NCBI GenBank assembly: GCA_002397275.1
Contig: DHAA01000114.1
Span: forward strand, 1-6,827
Direction: 5' to 3'
DNA from: Thermacetogenium sp. UBA4966
GTDB lineage: Bacteria > Bacillota > DSM-12270 > Thermacetogeniales > Thermacetogeniaceae
Length of the DNA: 6,827 nucleotides
Under the pieces are notes generated by a model that made no database searches, was not told the DNA's origin, and saw only the letters and a program-made list of their open reading frames with translations. Positions within the stretch are counted from its first letter, which is position 1. Each line of letters opens with the position of its first letter. Below are positions 1 through 5,666 of this stretch, piece by piece. The position numbers and the translations under genes were made by a program.

Positions 1-72
1 CAGAATGCTAATGCTGCCTTTTTCAAACTTATGACCATGCCTTTCGCTTTGCTCAGGCACAAAACAGGATGA
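1..72 (+). CDS. C-terminal end of an upstream gene, possibly an ABC-transporter subunit (partial)
   Basis: Frame 1 is open from the window edge to a TGA at 70-72 and encodes 23 residues ending in LLRHKTG. The stop overlaps the ATG of the next gene (ATGA, 69-72), a typical arrangement for translationally coupled genes. The stretch AAFFKLMT loosely resembles the LEDVFLKLTG-like ending of many ABC ATPases, which would suit the permease that follows, but this rests on about eight residues. The frame is too short to exclude chance, and the left 25 bases also form one arm of a perfect inverted repeat, so an assembly artefact is possible. Confidence 0.3.
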   Translation, partial: QNANAAFFKLMTMPFALLRHKTG

Positions 73-94
73 AAAAGGCAGCATTAGCATTCTG
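1..94. repeat. 25-bp perfect inverted repeat spanning a gene junction
   Basis: Bases 1-25 are the exact reverse complement of bases 70-94, with a 44-base spacer (26-69). The right arm begins at the second base of the permease start codon and covers its first eight codons. The left arm lies in the tail of the preceding reading frame. Because the left arm starts at the window edge, pairing may continue outside. There is no T-run after the right arm, so it is not an ordinary rho-independent terminator. In mRNA the stem would hide the permease start unless a ribosome reading the upstream gene opens it. Confidence 0.85.
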
Positions 95-854
95 GTATGA
101 GTATAAATATGATCTGCTGCGGCAATTTAGGTATAAGTTCAGCTTTCTTACCAACGCCCTGGTATATATATTGCTATATTGTTTTATAGTATTTGCCAAT
201 AAGAGCACGGGTTTAACTTTTTATTATGCCGTAAATCAGACATATGACAGGATACTGCTCCTCATCGGTTATACTTATTGGCAATTCAGCAGTTATGCGT
301 TGGGAATTAGCAACAGTATTATTCAAGAAGAATCTGCAAGCGGTATGCTTGAAGCTAAATTGCTGAGCAGGTCTAGCGTTACACTGCTATTATTCTCTAG
401 ACTGATTTCTAGTATGGTTGTTTGTATTGTTGCACAGCTGTTCGTTGTCATTGTTTCTATTCTGCTGGGTATAATGGAGACATCTTATTTTTCAAAGTAC
501 TGTATTGATTTAGTGGTATATACGCCAAGTATCTTTGGTATGTTTGGGATGGGTTTGCTATTTGGCGGAGCCACACTGATTTATAAAAATATTGGACAAT
601 TTATCTTTCTCATTCAAACGGGTTTATTGCTGATTACGAATGTTTTTGGCATGCAGTCACAGATACCCCATTATATGATTCCCTATTCTATAGGAATGGA
701 TATAGCGCGTAGACTATTTTTAGATATTACTGTAATGCCTGGAGAATGGCTTTATTACTTTTTCCTAAATATTATTTGGTTGATGATCGGTGTTAAGGTT
801 TTTGGATTATTGTTAAAAAAGAATAAAAAGTATGGATACTTTAATGCTTATTAA
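69..854 (+). CDS. ABC-2 type transporter permease
   Basis: This 261-residue integral membrane protein has about six hydrophobic segments (roughly residues 24-43, 62-81, 103-134, 146-171, 175-195 and 226-249). A basic, aromatic N-terminus (MKKAALAFWYEYKYDLLRQF) precedes the first of them. Both the layout and the EESASGMLEAKLLSRSS stretch before the third segment fit ABC-2 family permeases, which pair with a separate ATPase to export drugs, peptides, lipids or polysaccharides. The ATPase is not in the window; it may lie to the left, since the start overlaps the preceding stop (ATGA). No convincing Shine-Dalgarno sequence precedes the ATG; CAGG at 54-57 is too distant, which suggests coupled translation. 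Base composition is markedly A/T-rich compared with all genes from 959 on, hinting at a different origin. The substrate cannot be told. Confidence 0.75.
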   Translation: MKKAALAFWYEYKYDLLRQFRYKFSFLTNALVYILLYCFIVFANKSTGLTFYYAVNQTYDRILLLIGYTYWQFSSYALGISNSIIQEESASGMLEAKLLSRSSVTLLLFSRLISSMVVCIVAQLFVVIVSILLGIMETSYFSKYCIDLVVYTPSIFGMFGMGLLFGGATLIYKNIGQFIFLIQTGLLLITNVFGMQSQIPHYMIPYSIGMDIARRLFLDITVMPGEWLYYFFLNIIWLMIGVKVFGLLLKKNKKYGYFNAY

Positions 855-895
855 AGTGAAAGGCACAGGCGATAAAAGCTCACGGCTAATTCCGT

Positions 896-925
896 TTGCC
901 AGATAACTTTCCGCTGTGCTATAAT
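896..925 (+). promoter_or_regulatory. Sigma-A type promoter of rpmE and probably the prfA block
   Basis: TTGCCA at 896-901 and TATAAT at 920-925 are separated by 18 bases: one mismatch in the -35 box and a perfect -10. Transcription would begin near 932, giving a leader of about 27 bases before the rpmE ATG. It lies in the spacer after the A/T-rich permease gene, so the translation genes downstream have their own promoter. No terminator-like hairpin with a T-run was seen between 855 and the promoter. Confidence 0.75.
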
Positions 926-958
926 ATTCACCGTTATAGATTACATGGAGGTGAGGTC

Positions 959-1177
959 ATGAAAAAGGGTATTCATCCCAATTATCATGAAAAGGCCGCC
1001 ATTTCCTGCGCCTGTGGCGCCCGTTTCGAGGTGGGGTCCACTGTACCGAGCATGAGAGTGGAGGTTTGTTCCAACTGCCATCCTTTTTATACAGGCGCCA
1101 GAACCAGGCTAATGGAAAAGGGCGGACGTGTAGAGAGGTTCCGGAAGAGGTACGGGCAAGCTAAACAAGAAGGATAG
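959..1177 (+). CDS. rpmE: 50S ribosomal protein L31, zinc-binding type
   Basis: This 72-residue protein has the usual L31 length. It begins MKKGIHPNYHE and carries Cys17-x-Cys19 and Cys37-x-x-Cys40, the four zinc ligands of the Cys-containing (C+) L31 form, followed by the family signature HPFYTG at 41-46. L31 binds the central protuberance of the large subunit and helps bridge it to the 30S subunit. The ATG at 959 is chosen because GGAGGTG (947-953) sits five bases upstream and L31 proteins start at this point. An in-frame TTG at 896 would add 21 unrelated residues and lies in the -35 box. It heads the translation block and is driven by the promoter at 896-925. No clear Zur-type operator was noticed. 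Confidence 0.97.
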   Translation: MKKGIHPNYHEKAAISCACGARFEVGSTVPSMRVEVCSNCHPFYTGARTRLMEKGGRVERFRKRYGQAKQEG

Positions 1178-1224
1178 CTGATTCCCTCTTTTATTGATTC
1201 CAATAGAAGGAGGGATGATGCGTT

Positions 1225-2103
1225 TTGGCTGGAGAAACAGCCCAAAATCCGTTTCAGTATGGGGGCCAGGCCGTTATAGAGGGTGTGATGATGCGCGGCC
1301 CCCAAAATATCGCCACTGCCGTCCGGGTCGGGGATGAGATTGTAATCCACCAGGAAAATATCACTCCCTGGTCGGATTCTTTTTCTCTTTTAAAGTGGCC
1401 GTTTATCCGGGGTACCGTTGTGCTCATCGAGTCGATGGTGATCGGGATACGAACACTTAATCTTTCCGCATCACTTGTTTCAGGCGAGGAGGAAGGGGAG
1501 GGCCTGAGTTCTCTGGAGATGGGGATAACGGTTCTCGTTGCCTTTCTGCTCTCCATAGGCCTTTTTATTATCTTACCCACCTGGTTGGGGCACCTGACCA
1601 GGGGAGGCCTGGACATCTGGGGACAGAATCTCATTGAGGGTTTGGCGCGCATAGGGATATTTCTGGCCTATTTGTTGGGGATCCGGGCGCTGGAGGATAT
1701 CCGGCGGGTTTTCCAGTATCATGGTGCGGAGCATAAGGTGATCAACACCTATGAGGATGGAGCGGAGCTCACCGTGGCCGAGGTGGAACGGCGTTCCCGC
1801 TTGCATCCCAGCTGTGGAACATCTTTTCTCTTGGTTGTGATCGTGATCAGTATTCTCGTTTTTGCTTTTTTAGGTAATGGCACATGGCTGTGGAAGTTTG
1901 GGGCGCGTATCTTATTATTGCCTGTGATCGCCGGCCTGGGATACGAGTTTATCAGGCTTTCCAGAAGGTATAGAAAGCAGTTGAGGATTATCATCGCCCC
2001 TGGACTCTGGGTGCAGAAGCTGACTACCGGGGAGCCGGACAGCGGCCAGATCGAGGTGGCCATCGCCGCTCTGAAGCGCGTTTTAGCCTCCCCAAGCACG
2101 TGA
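1225..2103 (+). CDS. yqhQ: DUF1385 family membrane protein (YqhQ-like)
   Basis: This 292-residue protein has the DUF1385 hallmarks: GGQAVIEGVMMRGP at residues 13-26, YHGAEHKVINTYEDG starting at Y165, and HPSCGTS at 194-200. The conserved His166, Glu169, His170, His194 and Cys197 look like possible metal ligands or catalytic residues, and the family is sometimes labelled a putative metal-dependent enzyme. About four membrane segments are visible (near 100-123, 135-153, 201-218 and 222-245), with the AEHK and HPSCG motifs between the second and third. The start is TTG at 1225: AGAAGGAGGG (1205-1214) lies ten bases upstream, a TGA at 1216-1218 blocks any earlier in-frame start, and the conserved N-terminal motif begins soon after. 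It sits between rpmE and prfA, an arrangement I recall from other Clostridia. The biochemical function is not established to my knowledge. Confidence 0.93.
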   Translation: MAGETAQNPFQYGGQAVIEGVMMRGPQNIATAVRVGDEIVIHQENITPWSDSFSLLKWPFIRGTVVLIESMVIGIRTLNLSASLVSGEEEGEGLSSLEMGITVLVAFLLSIGLFIILPTWLGHLTRGGLDIWGQNLIEGLARIGIFLAYLLGIRALEDIRRVFQYHGAEHKVINTYEDGAELTVAEVERRSRLHPSCGTSFLLVVIVISILVFAFLGNGTWLWKFGARILLLPVIAGLGYEFIRLSRRYRKQLRIIIAPGLWVQKLTTGEPDSGQIEVAIAALKRVLASPST

Positions 2104-2150
2104 GCGCGATCTTCTTCTGATCTCCCAAAAGCACCTTATTTAACTGGGAA

Positions 2151-2157
2151 AAGGGGG
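2151..2157 (+). promoter_or_regulatory. Ribosome binding site that fixes the prfA start
   Basis: AAGGGGG lies nine bases before the ATG at 2167, a workable spacing. The in-frame TTG at 2158 directly abuts this site and could not be used with it. Confidence 0.6.
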
Positions 2158-2166
2158 TTGAAAGTT

Positions 2167-3258
2167 ATGTTGGAAAAATTGGAAGCACTGGAGTCCCGCT
2201 ATGTGGAGCTTGAGCAGCAGCTCAGCGACCCCGCGGTGCTTGCAGATATAGACCGTTATAGTAAATACGCTAAGAAGCATGCCGATTTATCTGAAATTGT
2301 CGCAACCTTTCGGGAGTATAAAGACGTCTGCAGGGAGATGGATGACACCGCTTCGCTTTTGGAAGAGGATCTGGAGCAGGAACTGCAGCAGCTGGCTCAG
2401 GCAGATCTCTCGGAGCTGCAGGATAAAAAGGAGCGCTTGGAGGAGAGACTCAAAGTTTTGCTCTTGCCCAAGGATCCCAGGGATAAAAAGAATGTCATTG
2501 TGGAGATTCGGGCGGGAACAGGGGGAGAAGAAGCCGCCCTCTTTGCCGGCGACCTCTTCCGCATGTATTCCCACTACGCCGAACAGCAGGGGTGGAAGGT
2601 GGAGATCCTAAGCTCGCATCCGACAGACATGGGAGGCTTTAAGGAGATCATCTTCCAGGTAAACGGCGACCATGTCTTCAGTAAATTGAAATATGAGAGC
2701 GGCGTTCACCGGGTGCAGCGCATTCCGGTCACAGAGTCCGGCGGCCGCATCCACACCAGCGCGGCTACCGTGGCGGTCCTTCCTGAGGCGGAAGAGGTTG
2801 ATCTGCAGATCAATCCCCAGGATCTGCGCATCGATATTTTTTGCTCCAGCGGCCCCGGCGGCCAATCGGTGAATACCACGCAGTCCGCGGTGAGGATCAC
2901 GCATATCCCGACAGGCATTGTGGTTTCCTGCCAGGATGAAAAATCGCAGCACAAAAATAAAGACAAGGCCATGCGCGTGCTGCGCGCCCGGCTGCTGGAT
3001 CGAGCGGAGCGGGAGCAGCAAGGAGAGAGATCCGATATGCGCAGGTCCCTGGTAGGAAGCGGGGACCGCAGTGAGCGCATCAGGACCTACAATTTTCCGC
3101 AGGGGAGGCTGACAGACCACCGCATCGGGCTGACCCTTTACCGTTTGCCCAATATTTTGGAGGGCGACCTGAATGAGGTGATCACATCCCTGGTCACCGC
3201 GCAGCGAACTGAACAGCTGCAGGAACAGCTTCCGGAAGAGGAGCATAAAGCTGAATAA
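2167..3258 (+). CDS. prfA: Peptide chain release factor 1 (RF1)
   Basis: RF1 recognises UAA and UAG in the ribosomal A site and triggers hydrolysis of the peptidyl-tRNA ester. With the ATG at 2167 the protein has 363 residues, the normal RF1 length, and starts MLEKLEALESRYVELEQQLSDP as the family does. Visible landmarks are the helical N-terminal domain (about 1-100), RAGTGGEEAALFAGDLFRMY near 117-136, the stop-codon-reading tripeptide P187-V188-T189 (the RF1 PxT pattern, as opposed to SPF in RF2) within RIPVTESGGRIHTSAATVAVLPE, and the catalytic GGQ at 231-233 within SSGPGGQSVNTTQSAVR. The C-terminal part RIRTYNFPQGRLTDHRIG is also standard. No +1 frameshift site is present, as expected for RF1. 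The stop codon is one base before the start of prmC, the enzyme that methylates this GGQ glutamine. Confidence 0.98.
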   Translation: MLEKLEALESRYVELEQQLSDPAVLADIDRYSKYAKKHADLSEIVATFREYKDVCREMDDTASLLEEDLEQELQQLAQADLSELQDKKERLEERLKVLLLPKDPRDKKNVIVEIRAGTGGEEAALFAGDLFRMYSHYAEQQGWKVEILSSHPTDMGGFKEIIFQVNGDHVFSKLKYESGVHRVQRIPVTESGGRIHTSAATVAVLPEAEEVDLQINPQDLRIDIFCSSGPGGQSVNTTQSAVRITHIPTGIVVSCQDEKSQHKNKDKAMRVLRARLLDRAEREQQGERSDMRRSLVGSGDRSERIRTYNFPQGRLTDHRIGLTLYRLPNILEGDLNEVITSLVTAQRTEQLQEQLPEEEHKAE

Positions 3259-3259
3259 G

Positions 3260-4243
3260 ATGAACTGCGGTCAGCTGCTGGCTAAAGGAACTAGATTATT
3301 GAAAGAAAAGGGGATCTCTGCTTCCCGTTTGGAAGCGGAGGTCCTTTTGGCGTTTGCCTGGGGGAGAGAGCGTACGCAGCTCCTTATCTTTCCCGAGGAT
3401 CGGGTTCCGGAGTGGGTGGGGAGAAGATTCGATGAACTGCTCGACAGGCGCGCTCGCAGGACCCCTGTCGCCTATCTTACCGGGGAGAAGGAGTTCATGT
3501 CCCTGCCGTTTTATGTCAACTCAGATGTCCTTATCCCCCGCCCGGAGACAGAGCTGCTCGTAGAGAAGGTTCTGCACTTTTTGGCGGAGAGGGAGAGGGA
3601 AGGGCGGGGGGATGGCCTGCGGCTGCCGGGGGCCGACGATGTGAGTAACGAAGCCGGCTGTATGCCGCCGGCAAAGAATACCGGCGATGGCGATATGCAT
3701 ATGCCTGCAGGGGATAAGAGCCCAGGGCCCCTGGTTGCCGATGTGGGCACAGGCTGCGGGGTGATCGCGGTCAGCCTGGCCTATTACAACCCTTGGGCGC
3801 GCCTCCTCGCTTCTGATATCTCTCCCCGGGCGCTCCGGGTGGCGAGGAGAAATGCCGTGCGGCATGGTGTGGCGGCAAGGGTGGATCTCTTGCAGGGCGA
3901 CCTGCTTTCCCCCCTGCTCCGGCCGGGAATGAGCGGGAGGGGAACCGCGGTTGCCGCCAACCTCCCCTATATTCCTACCGCCGCCCTGCGGAGCCTGCCT
4001 GCGGATGTCCGCTGCGAACCCCTCTCTGCCCTGGACGGGGGTGAGGACGGTCTTGATCATTACAGGAGGCTGCTTCCCCAGGCAGCGGCCTTTTTAGCGC
4101 CGCAAGGGCTGCTGGCCTGCGAGGTTGGAATGGAGCAGGCAGAGCCGCTGGCGGAGATTCTTACAAAAGAGGGCTGGACAAAGACCGAAATAATCAAGGA
4201 CTACGCCGGCAGAGAGCGGATCGTGGCGGCAAAACGGAAATAA
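3260..4243 (+). CDS. prmC: Release factor glutamine methyltransferase PrmC (HemK)
   Basis: PrmC transfers a methyl group from S-adenosylmethionine to the GGQ glutamine of RF1 and RF2. The 327-residue product has the helical N-terminal domain (about 1-75), the hinge YLTGEKEFMSLPFYV and IPRPETE (E96 in PRPET at 93-97), the SAM-binding loop DVGTGCGV at 161-168, and the catalytic motif at 234-237. Two oddities stand out. The motif reads NLPY rather than the usual NPPY. A Gly/Pro-rich, charged stretch of about 47 residues (111-157) sits between PRPET and the SAM loop, where most PrmC proteins have 10-15, which explains the extra length over a usual 280-290. The ATG follows the prfA stop by one base; GGAAGAGGAG (3234-3243) is rather far upstream, so translation is probably coupled to prfA. 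Gene pairing with prfA and the hinge motifs make the identity firm despite NLPY. Confidence 0.94.
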   Translation: MNCGQLLAKGTRLLKEKGISASRLEAEVLLAFAWGRERTQLLIFPEDRVPEWVGRRFDELLDRRARRTPVAYLTGEKEFMSLPFYVNSDVLIPRPETELLVEKVLHFLAEREREGRGDGLRLPGADDVSNEAGCMPPAKNTGDGDMHMPAGDKSPGPLVADVGTGCGVIAVSLAYYNPWARLLASDISPRALRVARRNAVRHGVAARVDLLQGDLLSPLLRPGMSGRGTAVAANLPYIPTAALRSLPADVRCEPLSALDGGEDGLDHYRRLLPQAAAFLAPQGLLACEVGMEQAEPLAEILTKEGWTKTEIIKDYAGRERIVAAKRK

Positions 4244-4262
4244 ACCGGCAACGCCGAAAACA

Positions 4263-4290
4263 GACGCTCATGAAGCTGCGCTTCACCGTC
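4263..4290 (+). other. Small hairpin downstream of prmC
   Basis: GACG (4263-4266) pairs with CGTC (4287-4290), and inside it TGAAGC (4271-4276) pairs perfectly with GCTTCA (4280-4285) around a three-base loop. It begins 20 bases after the prmC stop. No U-run follows, so it may stabilise the 3' end of the transcript rather than terminate transcription, or be chance structure. Confidence 0.4.
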
Positions 4291-4296
4291 AGATGG

Positions 4297-4324
4297 ATGA
4301 AAGTAGCAGAACATTGCTTTCAGG
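4297..4324 (+). repeat. 28-base direct repeat, copy 1
   Basis: The sequence from ATGAAAGTAGCAG to GCTTTCAGG matches the copy at 4529-4556 in 25 of 28 positions; all three differences are G/A exchanges. The ends of the repeat are complementary to each other (TGAAAG and CTTTCA), so each copy could form a small hairpin. Similarity stops abruptly on both sides. Confidence 0.75.
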
Positions 4325-4410
4325 GGTAGTGGCCGGATGGATTCCAGCGAAGCGACCATTATGGAGTTCCGGGTAACGGCATCAGGCGCAGCGAAGTCGC
4401 CGGTTAATTT

Positions 4411-4481
4411 GGAGGTTGGAGGTCAGAGGTTGGAGGTCGGAAACGTCTTTTCCGACTTCTAACTTCAAACTTCTCACATCC
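4411..4481. repeat. Heptad-repeat inverted array forming a long hairpin
   Basis: The left arm (4411-4441) is a run of 7-base units of the form RGAGGTY (GGAGGTT, GGAGGTC, AGAGGTT, GGAGGTC). The right arm (4451-4481) continues the same 7-base phase with CGACTTC, TAACTTC, AAACTTC and TCACATC, the complementary unit type. Around a nine-base loop (4442-4450) the arms pair over 31 positions; by hand I count 27 paired positions as RNA, several of them G-U. It lies between two convergent genes and lacks a T-run. It recalls heptameric purine-rich intergenic repeats that I believe recur in some Clostridia genomes, but I cannot verify that here. Confidence 0.75.
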
Positions 4482-4528
4482 AGTCATAATAGGGAGCGAG
4501 CGGAATCCACAGACATGGTAAACATCTA

Positions 4529-4556
4529 ATGAAAATAGCAGAACGTTACTTTCAGG
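4529..4556 (+). repeat. 28-base direct repeat, copy 2
   Basis: This is the second copy of the repeat at 4297-4324 (25 of 28 identical). It overlaps the last codon and TGA stop of the leftward DUF1646 gene at 4552-4556. Together the two copies frame a 260-base segment containing the heptad hairpin. Confidence 0.75.
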
Positions 4557-5583
4557 CTAGAATTACAAAAATCGTTATGAAGTAGATCACCAATAAGATA
4601 AGCCCTAACGGCACGCCCAGCTTTGCCCATTCGGAACTGGTTATTTTTAGCTTGCCCGCGGAGATGATATTGGGAATATTGCCCGGGATGAGCATGCCTC
4701 CGCTGATCAAGAGCCCCATCAGGATCGCTTCGATCTGCAGCCCCGACATGGCCGGGCTGATCTCCGCGGCAGCTAGGGTGGCGTTGTCCAGGACCGCTGA
4801 GATCATATTGATCCAGTAGAGAAGGCGCCCGTCTAAATTGATGATGTAGGCATCGATCACCGGTTTGAAACCTGACCCTAAAAGCTCCAAAGCCATAATG
4901 AAGAGGAATATCTTTCCCGCTCTGAGCAGCACACCGCCGATCGTTTCATCTTCTAAGTCAGCAGGCTCTGCGCCGCATTGTTCAATATCTTTGCTCCTTG
5001 CCGTGAAGACGCTCAGCAGAGAGAGGGCGGCGATGCCGGGGATAATGAACAAGCCCAGCAGCTTCAGCAGGTAAAAAAACTGCTCCCCTAATCTGGAGAC
5101 GACAATTGTGGATAAAGGCTCTCCTATCGGCGTGAGGGCCGCCCCCAGGCCGATGGCAAAACAGCCGATAATCGTCGTGCTGATTTTCGCCTGCCTTTTT
5201 AAGGGCAGGGCGTTGACCACCTCGGCTAAGATCAGGGCGGAGATGATGGCGGTAATCACGCTGGAGAAAAGGCCCAGAATCCCTACGAGTAGAAAGACGA
5301 AAACTTTGAGGGGGATATGCTCCAGCACCTTTTTGATCCAGATGTGCATCTGGTTCTGAAAAAAAGAGAACAACAACCCGAAGATGAGAACCGCGCCTGT
5401 GATCAGATACATCAAGTGATTGGTCAGGATGTGGGAGATCAGGCCTTTATTAAGAACACCGGAGATAAGGGTCGCGGCAAGACCCATGACAAAGAGAAAG
5501 GGTTCTAAGTTGCGCTCGATGGGCTTGACGAAAAAGGGAAGGGTTAAGACGAGCAGTAGAACGATAATTAGACCGGCTAACAA
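4552..5583 (-). CDS. DUF1646 family putative cation transporter
   Basis: This is a very hydrophobic protein of 343 residues with about ten membrane segments, matching the length and pattern of the DUF1646 family, which is grouped with the ion transporter superfamily. Conserved-looking polar motifs inside the membrane regions are TPIGEPLST (151-159), DNATLAAAEI (266-275) and PGNIPNIISAGK (300-311); they resemble the half-membrane loops of NhaD/ArsB-like carriers, suggesting cation/proton exchange, but no substrate is demonstrated. The start is TTG at 5583-5581: CAAGGGGGTG (5600-5591) lies seven bases upstream, and the protein then opens MLAGLIIVLLLVLTLPF directly into the first membrane helix. 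A start at the ATG at 5649 would add 22 polar, cysteine-containing residues across the ribosome binding site. It is oriented against its neighbours and is transcribed alone; its stop lies within a direct-repeat copy. Confidence 0.85.
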   Translation of the reverse strand: MLAGLIIVLLLVLTLPFFVKPIERNLEPFLFVMGLAATLISGVLNKGLISHILTNHLMYLITGAVLIFGLLFSFFQNQMHIWIKKVLEHIPLKVFVFLLVGILGLFSSVITAIISALILAEVVNALPLKRQAKISTTIIGCFAIGLGAALTPIGEPLSTIVVSRLGEQFFYLLKLLGLFIIPGIAALSLLSVFTARSKDIEQCGAEPADLEDETIGGVLLRAGKIFLFIMALELLGSGFKPVIDAYIINLDGRLLYWINMISAVLDNATLAAAEISPAMSGLQIEAILMGLLISGGMLIPGNIPNIISAGKLKITSSEWAKLGVPLGLILLVIYFITIFVILA

Positions 5584-5590
5584 ATGACAG

Positions 5591-5600
5591 CACCCCCTTG
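5591..5600 (-). promoter_or_regulatory. Ribosome binding site deciding the TTG start of the DUF1646 gene
   Basis: On the minus strand CAAGGGGGTG is followed after seven bases by TTG (5583-5581). Strength and spacing make this the likely initiation site over the in-frame ATG at 5649. Confidence 0.75.
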
Positions 5601-5632
5601 AAAGGCTATAATTAGTTTTAGGACGGCATTGA

Positions 5633-5641
5633 TGATATAAT
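5633..5641 (+). promoter_or_regulatory. Possible extended -10 promoter element for tsaC
   Basis: TGATATAAT on the plus strand is a perfect extended -10 (TGnTATAAT). It overlaps the -10 box of the divergent DUF1646 promoter. No good -35 box is seen at 16-18 bases upstream, and the leader to tsaC would be about 125 bases, so this is only a candidate. Confidence 0.3.
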
Positions 5642-5666
5642 ACCATCATTATTATTTATTTTTCAA
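5637..5666 (-). promoter_or_regulatory. Probable promoter of the DUF1646 gene
   Basis: On the minus strand TTGAAA (5666-5661) and TATTAT (5642-5637) are 18 bases apart, each with one mismatch to the sigma-A consensus. Transcription would start near 5630, giving a leader of roughly 45 bases before the TTG start. A small inverted pair, TGATG (5630-5634) and CATCA (5644-5648), brackets the -10 box and could be an operator, though it is short. Confidence 0.5.

Larger units (their letters stand above)
4244..4551. other. Gene-free structured spacer between convergent prmC and the DUF1646 gene
   Basis: No reading frame of note is present on either strand. The stretch holds, in order: a hairpin at 4263-4290 (GACG/CGTC outer stem, TGAAGC-TGC-GCTTCA inner stem), the first copy of a 28-base direct repeat (4297-4324), an imperfect hairpin at 4374-4406 (TAAC/GTTA outer, GGCG/CGCC inner), a long heptad-repeat hairpin (4411-4481), and most of the second repeat copy (4529-4556). 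GGATTCC (4339-4345) and GGAATCC (4502-4508) form an additional long-range inverted pair around the central hairpin. None of these hairpins is followed by a T-run, so no canonical terminator can be called for either gene. Confidence 0.7.

Noticed and set aside
896..958. N-terminal extension of L31 from a TTG at 896
   Set aside because: The extension covers the promoter boxes, does not resemble L31, and a strong ribosome binding site sits just before the ATG at 959.
945..962. Five-codon minicistron (ATG 945, TGA 960-962) overlapping the rpmE start
   Set aside because: Its ATG lies two bases ahead of the rpmE ribosome binding site and has none of its own; the short open frame is most likely chance.
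2158..2166. TTG start for prfA adding three residues
   Set aside because: It abuts the AAGGGGG ribosome binding site with no spacing, and RF1 proteins begin at the ATG at 2167 (MLEKLEALE).
2608..3246. 212-codon open frame antisense to prfA
   Set aside because: Open frames opposite G/C-rich coding sequence are expected; there is no family resemblance, and the sense strand is unmistakably RF1.
3959..3970. Reading prmC as a KsgA-type rRNA methyltransferase because of NLPY
   Set aside because: The N-terminal domain, PRPET hinge, SAM loop and position next to prfA all match PrmC.
3521..4060. 179-codon open frame antisense to prmC
   Set aside because: It is a shadow of a G/C-rich gene with low-complexity Pro/His/Arg content and no recognisable motif.
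4411..4481. CRISPR array or rho-independent terminator
   Set aside because: The 7-base units are far too short and have no spacers, so this is not CRISPR; no T-run follows either arm, so it is not a canonical terminator.
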